A DNA stretch of 18,184 nt from CAYRVX01 sp964642165 (lineage in GTDB: Bacteria; Planctomycetota; Phycisphaerae; SM23-33), in contig CAZXOC010000140.1 in NCBI GenBank assembly GCA_964642165.1, positions 1 through 18,184 of the forward strand. The letters are read 5' to 3'. The notes beneath the pieces are model-generated. The model had not been told where the DNA came from and ran no database searches. It worked only from the letters and a program-made list of their open reading frames with translations. This document shows, piece by piece, positions 1 through 6,469 of the stretch. Made by a program: the position numbers and the translations under genes. Each line of letters begins with the position of its first letter. The stretch's first letter is position 1.

Positions 1-276
1 TGGTCGATCGACGACAGCCGCAACAAGTTCCAGTTCGGCTGCGAGTGGGGCCGGCTCATCGAGGACGGCCGGCTCACGACCGTGGTCAAGAAGCCGAACT
101 ACCGCGGCATTTCGGCGACGTTCTGGCGAAGCCTGAAGACGGTCGGCGGCGCGGCGATGGTGGAGCTCCTGGGCACGCCGGGCTGCGGCAAGGGCGAGCC
201 GAACCAGGGCGTCCGGGTCGGGCACTCCAGCCCGGCGTGCGTCTTCGCGGACGTCGACGTGTTCGGCGGGGAGTAG
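1..276 (+). CDS. tldD: TldD metalloprotease, C-terminal fragment (5' end outside window)
   Basis: The reading frame is open from base 1 and ends at TAG 274-276, giving 91 residues of a protein that starts upstream. The fragment carries the characteristic TldD tail: WSIDDSRNKFQFGCEWG at the start, then KPNYRGIS near residue 31, LGTPGCGKGEPNQG at 57-70, RVGHSSPAC at 72-80 and DVFGG at the end. TldD is the zinc-metallopeptidase subunit of the TldD/TldE complex, which in E. coli degrades unfolded peptides and matures microcin B17 and CcdA. The HExxxH zinc motif lies in the missing N-terminal part, so catalytic competence cannot be judged here. The partner gene follows 77 bases downstream on the same strand, which suggests an operon. 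Confidence 0.9.
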   Translation, partial: WSIDDSRNKFQFGCEWGRLIEDGRLTTVVKKPNYRGISATFWRSLKTVGGAAMVELLGTPGCGKGEPNQGVRVGHSSPACVFADVDVFGGE

Positions 277-353
277 TCGCGGCGGGCGGCGGCGAGGATC
301 GATGGCACGGGTATCTGGAAGCGTCTGGGCGTCAGTGAGGATGGCGTGGGACC

Positions 354-1670
354 ATGCAGCAAGCATTCTACGAACTGGCAGATGAGCTGATCGGCGGGCG
401 CAGGGACGAGGAAGTGCTGCTCCTGAGCTTCTCGGGAGAGGACTCGGACTTCGTGCGCTTCAACCACGGGGCGATCCGGCAGGCGGGGCGCGTCGAGCAG
501 CGCGAGCTGGCGCTCGAGCTGGTCGTCGGCAACCGGCACGTCAGGTCGGTCTGCACGCTGGCCGGGGACGCCGGGACCGACCGACAGCGCGGCGAGGCGA
601 TGCTGGCGGAGCTGCGCCGGCGCCTGGGCGACGTGCCGGAGGACCCGTACCTGCTCTACGCGACCGAGGTGCACAGCGGCGAGAACGTCGGCGAGAACCG
701 GCTGCCCGACCGCGCCGACGCGATCGACGCCGTCCTGGGCGCCGGGCAAGGCCGCGACATGGTCGGCCTGCTCGCCCAGGGCGGGATCCACGCGGGCTTC
801 GCCAATTCGCTCGGACAGCGGAACTGGTTCGCCACGCACACCTTCCACGTCTCCTGGTGCTTCTACCACGCCGCGGACAAGGCCGTGCAGACGTCCTACG
901 CCGGCTTCGCGTGGGACGACGCCGCCTTCTCGCGGAAGGTCCAGGACGCCGGCGAGCAGTTGGCGGCGCTGGGGCGTCCGGCCAGGACGATCGAGCCGGG
1001 CGAGTACCGCCTGTACCTGGCGCCCGAGGCGCTGAAGGAGTTCCTGGGCACGGTGGCCTGGGGGGGCTTCGGGCTCAAGGCCCACCGGACCAAGTCCACC
1101 AGCCTGCTGAAGATGGTGGAACAGGGCGCGACGTTGGCGCCGTCGGTGACGCTGCGGCAGAACACCGCCGAGGGCATGGCGCCGAACTTCACGTCGGCGG
1201 GCTTCCTCAAGGCCGACCAGGTCACGCTGATTGAGGACGGCCGCTACCGCGACTGCCTGGTGAGCCCTCGCTCGGGCAAGGAGTACGGCGAGCAGCCCAA
1301 CGCGGGCGGGGAGCATCCCGAGTCGCTGGACATGTCGGCGGGGGAGCTGCCGGCGGCGGAGGCCCCCGCGCGCCTCGGCACGGGCGTGTACGTCAACCAG
1401 TTGTGGTACCTGAACTACTCGGACGTGCCGGCCTGCCGCATCACGGGCATGACGCGTTTCGCGACGTTCTGGGTCGAGGACGGCGAGATCGCCGCGCCGC
1501 TGAACGTGATGCGTTTCGACGAGACGGTCTACCGCGTGCTGGGCGAGAACCTGCTCGCCCTGACGGCACGGCGCGACTTCCTCCCGAGCCGCAGCACGTA
1601 CGGCGGGCGTTCCACGTCGAGTGCCCGGCTGCCCGGCGCGCTCGTCGAGGGCTTCCGCTTCACGCTGTAA
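354..1670 (+). CDS. TldE/PmbA-family subunit of the TldD/TldE protease
   Basis: This 438-residue protein lies directly behind tldD. Its order of motifs matches the TldD/PmbA fold: an N-terminal segment reading FNHGAIRQAG around residue 38, a central catalytic-like barrel, then GTGVYVNQLWYLNYSD at about 343 and a C-terminal FWVEDGEIAAPLNVMRFDETVYRVLGENL-type block. That last block is the usual TldD/TldE C-terminal signature. No HExxxH is visible, as expected for the non-zinc partner that forms the heterodimer with TldD. The stretch GGFGLKAHRTKSTSLLKM near residue 230 is not what I recall from E. coli PmbA, so this is probably a divergent clade. The start ATG at 354 is preceded only by a weak GAGG; a better in-frame start is not visible. 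The tldE symbol is withheld because the clade is uncertain. Confidence 0.85.
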   Translation: MQQAFYELADELIGGRRDEEVLLLSFSGEDSDFVRFNHGAIRQAGRVEQRELALELVVGNRHVRSVCTLAGDAGTDRQRGEAMLAELRRRLGDVPEDPYLLYATEVHSGENVGENRLPDRADAIDAVLGAGQGRDMVGLLAQGGIHAGFANSLGQRNWFATHTFHVSWCFYHAADKAVQTSYAGFAWDDAAFSRKVQDAGEQLAALGRPARTIEPGEYRLYLAPEALKEFLGTVAWGGFGLKAHRTKSTSLLKMVEQGATLAPSVTLRQNTAEGMAPNFTSAGFLKADQVTLIEDGRYRDCLVSPRSGKEYGEQPNAGGEHPESLDMSAGELPAAEAPARLGTGVYVNQLWYLNYSDVPACRITGMTRFATFWVEDGEIAAPLNVMRFDETVYRVLGENLLALTARRDFLPSRSTYGGRSTSSARLPGALVEGFRFTL

Positions 1671-1725
1671 CCCCCCGGCCTGCCAAAACCACCTCCCAGG
1701 GGCGACAACCCGACAAAGTGGCATG

Positions 1726-1763
1726 TTCCTTGGGGCGCGGCTTGCGCGCAAGATACCAAGGAA
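1726..1763. promoter_or_regulatory. Nested palindromes upstream of the hsp20 pair
   Basis: Two perfect palindromic elements share nearly one centre. The outer 8-bp arms are TTCCTTGG (1726-1733) and CCAAGGAA (1756-1763). Inside them is the 12-bp perfect palindrome CTTGCGCGCAAG (1741-1752). No T-run follows, so this is not an intrinsic terminator. It lies about 45-80 bases before the predicted start of a sigma-54 promoter, a plausible place for a regulator or enhancer-binding protein. The right arm could alternatively pair with TTCCTGG at 1778-1784. The sequence is directly visible; its function is inferred. Confidence 0.5.
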
Positions 1764-1781
1764 AAAGGCGATAGGTGTTCC

Positions 1782-1796
1782 TGGCACCGCGTTTGC
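1782..1796 (+). promoter_or_regulatory. Sigma-54 (RpoN) -24/-12 promoter for the hsp20 genes
   Basis: TGGCAC at 1782-1787, five bases (CGCGT) and TTGC at 1793-1796 match the sigma-54 consensus TGGCAC-N5-TTGC exactly, with the required 12-base step between the GG and GC cores. The predicted transcript starts near 1808 and gives a leader of about 66 bases that holds a possible hairpin (GCCGGG 1814-1819 with CCCGGC 1831-1836). No convincing sigma-70 or CIRCE element is seen upstream of the hsp20 genes. Sigma-54 promoters need an ATP-driven activator, which is not encoded in this window. Confidence 0.7.
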
Positions 1797-1873
1797 CCTT
1801 CGTGTCCCATGGAGCCGGGACGCCGGTCGCCCCGGCCGCAACGCGACCCGAAGTGGACAAAGGAGCAACCCAA

Positions 1874-2320
1874 ATGACCTCATTGTTCAGATGGCCAAGC
1901 GGGTGGGACCCACGGGAGACCGTACGGTACATGCAGCGCGAGATGGACCGTCTGTTCGGCCGCGCCGTCGCGGGCGACCCGCGGCGAGTCGGCGGCGGCA
2001 CCTACCCGCCGGTGAACGTCCTCAACGGGCCGGACGAGATCACCGTCCAGTGCGAGCTGGCCGGCGTGAAGCGCGAGGACATCGACCTGTCCATCACCGG
2101 CGAGACGCTCGTGATCAAGGGCACCAAGCGCGCATCGGTCGAGCCGGAAGACGTCCGCTTCCAGCGGCGCGAGCGTGGGTTCGGCCAGTTCAGCCGGACC
2201 GTCGTCCTGCCGGACAAGGTCGATGCCGACGGCGTCGACGCGGAGCTCAAGGCGGGCGTGCTGACCGTCCGTCTGCCGAAGTCCGAGGCGGCCAAGCCGA
2301 AGCAGGTCACCGTCCGGTGA
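1874..2320 (+). CDS. Hsp20 family small heat-shock protein (first of two)
   Basis: This 148-residue ATP-independent holdase contains an alpha-crystallin domain. It should bind unfolding proteins in the cytoplasm and pass them to ATP-driven chaperones. The N-terminal region has MQREMDRLFG at 20-29, typical of class A bacterial sHSPs. The alpha-crystallin domain runs from about residue 43 (TYPPVNVL) to 137, ending with the signature AELKAGVLTVRLPK (123-136). The C-terminal V-T-V at 145-147 can serve as the I-x-I/V oligomerisation anchor. The frame is open further upstream to 1775, but ATG 1874 has a good Shine-Dalgarno (AAAGGAGC, 1859-1866) and gives the normal family length. A second, different Hsp20 gene follows after 30 bases, and a sigma-54 promoter precedes. 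Confidence 0.95.
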   Translation: MTSLFRWPSGWDPRETVRYMQREMDRLFGRAVAGDPRRVGGGTYPPVNVLNGPDEITVQCELAGVKREDIDLSITGETLVIKGTKRASVEPEDVRFQRRERGFGQFSRTVVLPDKVDADGVDAELKAGVLTVRLPKSEAAKPKQVTVR

Positions 2321-2350
2321 TGCCGGCCGCCGCAGGAAGGAGCACAAACA

Positions 2351-2743
2351 ATGACCGAAGACAGCCAGGATAGATCGCACGTGCAGGCGAGCCGCGCCCG
2401 CGAGCGGGGCGAAGAGGCGTTCTCGCCGCTGGTGGACATCTACGAGACCGAGGACGGCACGACGGTGCTGCTGGCCGAGCTGCCGGGCGCAACGCCCGAG
2501 ACGCTGGACATGCGCGTGGATAAGGGCGTGCTGACGGTATCGGCCGAGGCGCCGCTGCCCGAGGTCGGCGAGGAATACACCCCCACCTACACCGGGTTCG
2601 TGGGCGGGCACTTCTTCCGCGCCTTCGCCCTCAGCGACGAGGTGGATCGGGAGAAGATCGAAGCGTCGCTGGAGGACGGGCTGCTCACCGTCAAGCTCCC
2701 GAGGGCGGCGGCGGCCAGGACCCGCAAGATCCAACTCAAGTAG
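2351..2743 (+). CDS. Hsp20 family small heat-shock protein (second of two)
   Basis: This 130-residue alpha-crystallin protein is clearly related to the gene upstream but not a recent copy. The domain begins at FSPLVDIYETEDG (24-36), includes LLAELPGATPETLDMRV (40-56) and ends with LEDGLLTVKLPRA (107-119). The last residues, I-Q-L at 127-129, may act as the C-terminal anchor. The N-terminal arm is short, charged and probably disordered (residues 1-22), unlike the aromatic arm of the first copy. The residues linking the two halves of the domain also differ, with EYTPTYTGFVGGHFFRAF at 75-92. A strong Shine-Dalgarno (AGGAAGGAGC, 2334-2343) precedes the ATG. Two sHSPs of different type in one operon commonly co-assemble; that is inference here. 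Confidence 0.95.
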   Translation: MTEDSQDRSHVQASRARERGEEAFSPLVDIYETEDGTTVLLAELPGATPETLDMRVDKGVLTVSAEAPLPEVGEEYTPTYTGFVGGHFFRAFALSDEVDREKIEASLEDGLLTVKLPRAAAARTRKIQLK

Positions 2744-2817
2744 CGCCCGCCACGGAGGCCGGATCGCACATGCCACAGGGACGTGAGCGCACGGCTCCGC
2801 CGGTTTCGCCCGGCCGG

Positions 2818-2846
2818 TTGACATGGTCGGGGGCTGCGCCTACGAT
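2818..2846 (+). promoter_or_regulatory. Sigma-70 promoter for thioredoxin / nnrE
   Basis: TTGACA (2818-2823, perfect -35) is followed by a 17-base spacer and TACGAT (2841-2846, four of six -10 matches including the key A2 and T6). The predicted start is near 2853, about 41 bases before the thioredoxin ATG. This separates trxA-nnrE from the hsp20 operon. Confidence 0.75.
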
Positions 2847-2893
2847 TCGCCGGAAGCGACAGCGAGCCCCAGGTACGGAGAAGGAGTCACCCG

Positions 2894-3229
2894 ATGGGTT
2901 CCGAGTACATCCTCGCGTTCACCGACGATAACTTCGAGGCCGAGGTCCTCAGCTCCGAGCTGCCCGTCCTCGTGGACTTCTGGGCCGAGTGGTGCATGCC
3001 CTGCTTGATGATCGCGCCGGCCATCGAGGAGTTGGCCGAGGAGTTCGCCGGACGCGTCAAGGTCGGCAAGGTGGACACGGACTCCAGCCGGGGGGTCGCC
3101 ATGAATCTCGGGATCAGCGCGATCCCGACGATCATTCTGTTCAAGGGCGGGCAAGTGGCGAACAAGTTCGTGGGGCTCCAGCAGAAGGCCGATCTGAAGG
3201 CGGCGCTGGAGAACGCCTTGGCGGACTGA
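2894..3229 (+). CDS. trxA: Thioredoxin with unusual WCMPC active site
   Basis: This 111-residue single-domain thioredoxin has no signal peptide, so it is predicted to be a cytoplasmic disulfide reductase. Family landmarks are present: buried Asp28 in VLVDFWAEW, the active-site WCMPC at 33-37, the DTD motif near 61-63, and the cis-proline Pro78 in SAIPT followed by ILFKGG. Normal thioredoxins have WCGPC; Met in place of Gly between the cysteines is the odd feature and should alter redox potential or partner choice. The start ATG 2894 has the Shine-Dalgarno GAAGGAG (2880-2886). The nnrE gene follows after 31 bases, so the two are probably co-transcribed. The symbol reflects family only; it may not be the housekeeping thioredoxin. 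Confidence 0.9.
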   Translation: MGSEYILAFTDDNFEAEVLSSELPVLVDFWAEWCMPCLMIAPAIEELAEEFAGRVKVGKVDTDSSRGVAMNLGISAIPTIILFKGGQVANKFVGLQQKADLKAALENALAD

Positions 3230-3260
3230 GCCGGCCCGCGGAAGCTGTCGAGGGGCGCCG

Positions 3261-3953
3261 ATGAATCCGCTGTCCCGAGCCGAGGTTCGCGCGATCGACC
3301 GCTGCGCGATCGAGACGGTCGGCGTGGCGGGCGAGGTGCTGATGGAGAACGCCGGCCGCCAGGCCGCCGACGCGATCGAGCAGTTCGTCGCCGGCGCCGG
3401 TGGGCGGAGAGTGGCCGTGGTGGCGGGGGGCGGCAACAACGGCGGCGACGGCTTCGTCGTGGCACGCCACCTCGCCCTGCGGGGGCTGGAGGTGACGACG
3501 TTCCTCGTCGCCTCGCCGGAGAAGCTCACGCCCGACGCCGCGACCAACCACCGCATCTGCCGCCGGCTGGGCCTGGACGTCCGGCACGTCGGGGCCGAGG
3601 CGCTCGGGGCGCTGGCCGGCGAGCTGGCCGGCTATGACGCCGTCGTGGACGCGGTGGGGGGCACGGGCATCCGCGGGGCCCTCCGCGGGGACGCCGCCGC
3701 CGCGGTCGAGCAGATCAACGCCGCCGGAAGGGACGTGGTGGCGATCGACATCCCGACCGGCCTGGACTGCGACACGGGCGAGGCGCCCGAACCGACCGTC
3801 CGGGCGAAGCTCACGGTTACTTTCCTGGCCCGCAAGAAGGGCTTCGACGCCCCGGGGGCCGCCGAGTACACCGGGCCGGTCCGCGTGGCGGACATCGGCG
3901 TCGCGCCCGACGTGGTCGCGAGGATCGCCGCCGAGAAGGGGCGGGCCTCCTGA
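3261..3953 (+). CDS. nnrE: NAD(P)H-hydrate epimerase (YjeF N-terminal domain)
   Basis: This 230-residue protein matches the YjeF_N family. It interconverts the R and S forms of damaged, hydrated NAD(P)H so that an ADP- or ATP-dependent dehydratase can repair the S form. Motifs in order are VLMENAGR (27-34), the phosphate-binding AGGGNNGGDGFV (55-66), AVGGTGIRG (131-139), which is usually DALFGTGL, and DIPTGLDCDTG (163-173) with TVTFLARKKGF behind. The protein stops after the epimerase domain. In many bacteria it is fused to the dehydratase (NnrD), so here the dehydratase must be encoded elsewhere. ATG 3261 has the Shine-Dalgarno GAGGGG about 7 bases upstream. It sits behind thioredoxin, and both are redox-maintenance genes. 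Confidence 0.93.
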   Translation: MNPLSRAEVRAIDRCAIETVGVAGEVLMENAGRQAADAIEQFVAGAGGRRVAVVAGGGNNGGDGFVVARHLALRGLEVTTFLVASPEKLTPDAATNHRICRRLGLDVRHVGAEALGALAGELAGYDAVVDAVGGTGIRGALRGDAAAAVEQINAAGRDVVAIDIPTGLDCDTGEAPEPTVRAKLTVTFLARKKGFDAPGAAEYTGPVRVADIGVAPDVVARIAAEKGRAS

Positions 3954-4016
3954 CCGGGCGCGCCGGGGCGGCGCCGGGGCGGCGCAAAAAAGCCTTCCTT
4001 CCGCTCGGGAGTGGTC

Positions 4017-4022
4017 TATAAT
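4017..4022 (+). promoter_or_regulatory. Perfect -10 box (TATAAT) for the aldolase gene
   Basis: TATAAT at 4017-4022 is an exact consensus -10 in a GC-rich gap. The best -35 candidates are weak (TTCCTT at 3995-4000, 16-base spacer). The predicted transcription start is near 4029, which leaves a 102-base leader before the ATG at 4131. Confidence 0.65.
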
Positions 4023-4028
4023 CTGCCG

Positions 4029-4130
4029 CTCGCGCGTCGGCCCGCCGAGGCGGGTCCGGCGTCTGAGATGTGTGACCTTGCCGATGCAAGGAATCCGACA
4101 CGGGATCCCAATACGAAGGAAGAGACACCG
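4029..4130 (+). promoter_or_regulatory. Hairpin-rich 5' leader of the aldolase mRNA
   Basis: Three short inverted repeats follow one another in the predicted leader. They are CCCGCC/GGCGGG (4041-4046, 4049-4054), the perfect tetraloop hairpin CCTTGC-CGAT-GCAAGG (4076-4091), and ATCC/GGAT (4093-4096, 4103-4106), the last overlapping the palindrome GGGATCCC (4102-4109). The Shine-Dalgarno AAGGAAGAG (about 4117-4125) lies after them and looks free. I recognise no named riboswitch. It could be a stability or translation element, or chance structure in GC-rich DNA. Confidence 0.35.
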
Positions 4131-5162
4131 ATGCCCCTGGTACCGATGCGAATCCTGTTGGACCACGCGGCGGAGAACGGTTACGGCGTCGTGGCACTGA
4201 ATGTCAACGACATGGAGCAGATCCAGGCGATCATGGAGGCGGCGCAGGAGACGGACTCGCCGGTGATCGTCCAGGCCAGCCGCGGGGCGAGGCAGTACAG
4301 CAACGACGCGTACCTGCGCCACCTGATGCTGGCGGCCGTCGAGCTGAACCCCAACCTGCCCATCTCCATGCACCAGGACCACGGCAACAGCCCCGAGACG
4401 TGCTTCAGCGCGATCGAGCAGGGCTTCACCAGCGTGATGATGGACGGCTCGCTGCAGGCGGACGGCAAGACGCCCAGCGACTACGACTACAACGTCCAGG
4501 TCACGCGGCAGGTCGTCGAGAAGGCCCACGCCCGCGGCGTGACGGTCGAGGGGGAGATCGGCGCGCTGGGCGGCATCGAGGACGGCCACGGCGCCGGGCT
4601 CAGCGCCGAGGAAGCCAAGGAGCACCTGACCGACCCCGACCAGGCCGAGCAGTTCGTCCAGGACACCGGTCTCGACGCGCTGGCCGTGGCCATCGGGACC
4701 AGCCACGGGGCCTACAAGTTCACCCACAAGCCGACGGGCGACGTGCTGCGGATGGACCTGATCGAGGAGTTGCACCGCCGGATGCCGAACGTGCACCTGG
4801 TGATGCACGGCTCGAGCAGCGTGCCGCAGGAGCTCCAGGACATCATCAACGCGCACGGCGGGGCCATCAAGCAGACCTACGGCGTGCCGGTCGAGGAGAT
4901 CCAGCGCGGCATCCAGCACGGCGTGCGGAAGGTGAACGTCGACACCGACAACCGCCTGGCGATCACCGGCGCGATCCGCAAGGTCTTCCACGAGTCGCCG
5001 GAGCAGTTCGACCCGCGGAAGTACCTCGGCCCGGCGCGCGACGCGATGAAAGAGGTCTGCAAGGCCCGCATGATCGCCTTCGGGCAGGCGGGGCACGCCG
5101 GGAAGATCCCCACCAAGACCTGCAAGGAGATGGTGGACTTCTACGCCAAGAAGGACGCCTAG
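4131..5162 (+). CDS. fba: Class II fructose-bisphosphate aldolase
   Basis: This 343-residue cytoplasmic, zinc-dependent aldolase cleaves fructose 1,6-bisphosphate to DHAP and glyceraldehyde 3-phosphate in glycolysis, and runs in reverse in gluconeogenesis. Visible active-site elements are MHQDHG at 80-85 (zinc His81 or His84 and catalytic Asp83), VEGEIGALGG at 139-148, the SHG zinc histidine at 192, MHGSSS at 225-230 with zinc His226, and NVDTDNR at 269-275, which binds substrate. The motif order and length match the longer type II form related to CbbA. The open frame extends upstream to 4011, but ATG 4131 has a Shine-Dalgarno (AAGGAAGAG) and starts with the family's usual N-terminus (residues 1-24, MPLVPMRILLDHA then ALNVND). 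It appears monocistronic, with its own TATAAT promoter. Confidence 0.95.
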   Translation: MPLVPMRILLDHAAENGYGVVALNVNDMEQIQAIMEAAQETDSPVIVQASRGARQYSNDAYLRHLMLAAVELNPNLPISMHQDHGNSPETCFSAIEQGFTSVMMDGSLQADGKTPSDYDYNVQVTRQVVEKAHARGVTVEGEIGALGGIEDGHGAGLSAEEAKEHLTDPDQAEQFVQDTGLDALAVAIGTSHGAYKFTHKPTGDVLRMDLIEELHRRMPNVHLVMHGSSSVPQELQDIINAHGGAIKQTYGVPVEEIQRGIQHGVRKVNVDTDNRLAITGAIRKVFHESPEQFDPRKYLGPARDAMKEVCKARMIAFGQAGHAGKIPTKTCKEMVDFYAKKDA

Positions 5163-5261
5163 TCGCCGGCGGGACCCGCGTCGGGGGCGAGACGATCACG
5201 ATGGGCGGCCCCAAGGCCCGGGGGCTGTCTTCCGGCCGGGGCGGTGGGGCGCAGGGGCGAC

Positions 5262-5276
5262 CGGCAGGAAATGCCG
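5262..5276 (+). other. Small stem-loop between fba and the secreted-protein gene
   Basis: CGGCA (5262-5266) and TGCCG (5272-5276) form a 5-bp hairpin with a GGAAA loop. No T-run follows, so it is not a standard terminator. The rest of the 211-base gap 5163-5373 is GC-rich with no clear gene or promoter. Confidence 0.25.
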
Positions 5277-5373
5277 AATACGCCGCGGTCGGGATGCGTT
5301 TAACGCGCCGGGGCGGCGCGGCGGTGGAGGCTGGGTCCGGCCTGCGTCGCCCGGCGAATGGGAGTGGACGTCC

Positions 5374-6378
5374 ATGAGCGGAACCGCATGCCTCGTGGGG
5401 ATTCTCGCTATCGCGGCTGCGCCTGCCCGGAAACCGACCCTTCCCGGGCCGATCTTCGGGAGCCCGCCGCGGGTCCTGGCCTACCAGGCGGACGTCATCT
5501 TCGTGGGCAAGATCACGAGCCTTTCGTCGCCGCGCAGGATCCGCGTCACGCTGCCCGGGGCGTCCAAGCCGGTCGAGCGCTTCTACAGCCGCAGCCAGGC
5601 GCTGGTCTCGCGGGTGCTCAAGCCCCCGGCCGCCGAGTGCGGCGTGAAGGTCCGCAAGGGCACCCGGTTCCGGTTCGAGGTGCTGGCCCTGTATAGCGGG
5701 CGGGGCAGCAAGACCTCGGCGTCGGCCTATCGACCGGCCCTCTACCAGGGCATGCGCCACCTCCTGCTGCTCCGGCGCCTGCCGGACAGCGGGCGCTGGA
5801 TCCTGCCCTACGGGAATCAGCACTACCCCGTGCCGACGGCCGATCGCCTCAAGGCGTTCACGGACGCCCTGCGGCTGGAGACCTGGCCGTGGGGGCCGGC
5901 CAAGGGCGGCCTCCAGGTGGCGATGATCTGCAAGTGGACGCAATGGAGCCACATGATCCGCGGTCGGAGCACCATCTTCTTCCGCACGTTCCTCGCGCTG
6001 CGCAACGCCTCGCGCAAGCCGCTGACGGTCAACCTCCGCCCGGACGACGCGCCCCTGTGGATCGAGGCCCGCAGCGCGACCGGGCAGGCCGTCCGCGCCG
6101 ACGTCTACCGGTCGCTGAAGTGGCGCCTGAAGGGCGAATGGCCCAAGCCGGCCGAGCCGATTCCCCCGGGCCAGGCCATCTTCGTCTGCACGATGGGGGA
6201 GGGGGCCATTCAGGTCGAGGCGACCATGGACCTGGCCCCCGGCCCATGGACCGTCTACGCCGGCTACAAGAACCAGCGCACGCAAACGGAGGACGGCAAC
6301 ACGCCTTTGTGGGGCGGCGAGGTCGTCTCCCAGCCGCTCGAGATCGAGGTGGTGCCGAAGGACACGACGCGGAGGTGA
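5374..6378 (+). CDS. Predicted secreted protein of unknown function
   Basis: I do not recognise a named family for this 334-residue protein. The N-terminus (MSGTACLVGILAIAAAPARK) looks like a short Sec signal peptide with likely cleavage after an AxA-type site near residue 18, so it should be exported. The section from residue 34 (VLAYQADVIFVGKITSL) through FRFEVLALYSG and MRHLLLLRRLPDSGRW has the rhythm of secreted beta-barrel (NTR/TIMP-like) proteins, an 'AD-x-I-x-VG-K-V' strand followed by 'G-x-x-LLxL'. The C-terminal half (ALRNASRKPLTVNLRPDD and later QPLEIEVVPKD) resembles an Ig-like or beta-sandwich segment. Both readings are pattern-based only. ATG 5374 has GGGAG about 10 bases upstream. 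It converges with tyrS, whose stop is 91 bases away. Confidence 0.7.
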   Translation: MSGTACLVGILAIAAAPARKPTLPGPIFGSPPRVLAYQADVIFVGKITSLSSPRRIRVTLPGASKPVERFYSRSQALVSRVLKPPAAECGVKVRKGTRFRFEVLALYSGRGSKTSASAYRPALYQGMRHLLLLRRLPDSGRWILPYGNQHYPVPTADRLKAFTDALRLETWPWGPAKGGLQVAMICKWTQWSHMIRGRSTIFFRTFLALRNASRKPLTVNLRPDDAPLWIEARSATGQAVRADVYRSLKWRLKGEWPKPAEPIPPGQAIFVCTMGEGAIQVEATMDLAPGPWTVYAGYKNQRTQTEDGNTPLWGGEVVSQPLEIEVVPKDTTRR

Positions 6379-6469
6379 CGCCGTGCCCGGCCGGATGGGT
6401 GTGCAGGGGGTCCCTGGCATCCGCGCGGCAAGAGGGCTCGGGGAGGACGGTTGATCGTGCGAGGCGCCG

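Noticed and set aside
1719..1733. Second possible sigma-54 site (TGGCAT-N5-TTGG)
   Set aside because: The essential GC of the -12 core is GG, so it is much weaker than the exact match at 1782. It also overlaps the palindrome arm.
99..1883. 594-residue minus-strand frame over tldD/tldE
   Set aside because: Antisense shadow; low-complexity Arg/Ala/Leu composition.
3959..3990. GC-rich hairpin followed by AAAAAA after nnrE
   Set aside because: An intrinsic terminator needs a T-run after the stem on the coding strand. Here it is an A-run, and as a minus-strand terminator the order is wrong.
3141..5096. 651-residue minus-strand frame over nnrE and fba
   Set aside because: Antisense shadow of two confidently identified genes.
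3959..5319. Exact 16-bp repeat CGCGCCGGGGCGGCGC at 3959-3974 and 5304-5319 flanking fba
   Set aside because: It could suggest a mobile or att-like duplication, but the motif is low-complexity GC, there is no recombinase, and fba is a normal housekeeping gene with matching composition.
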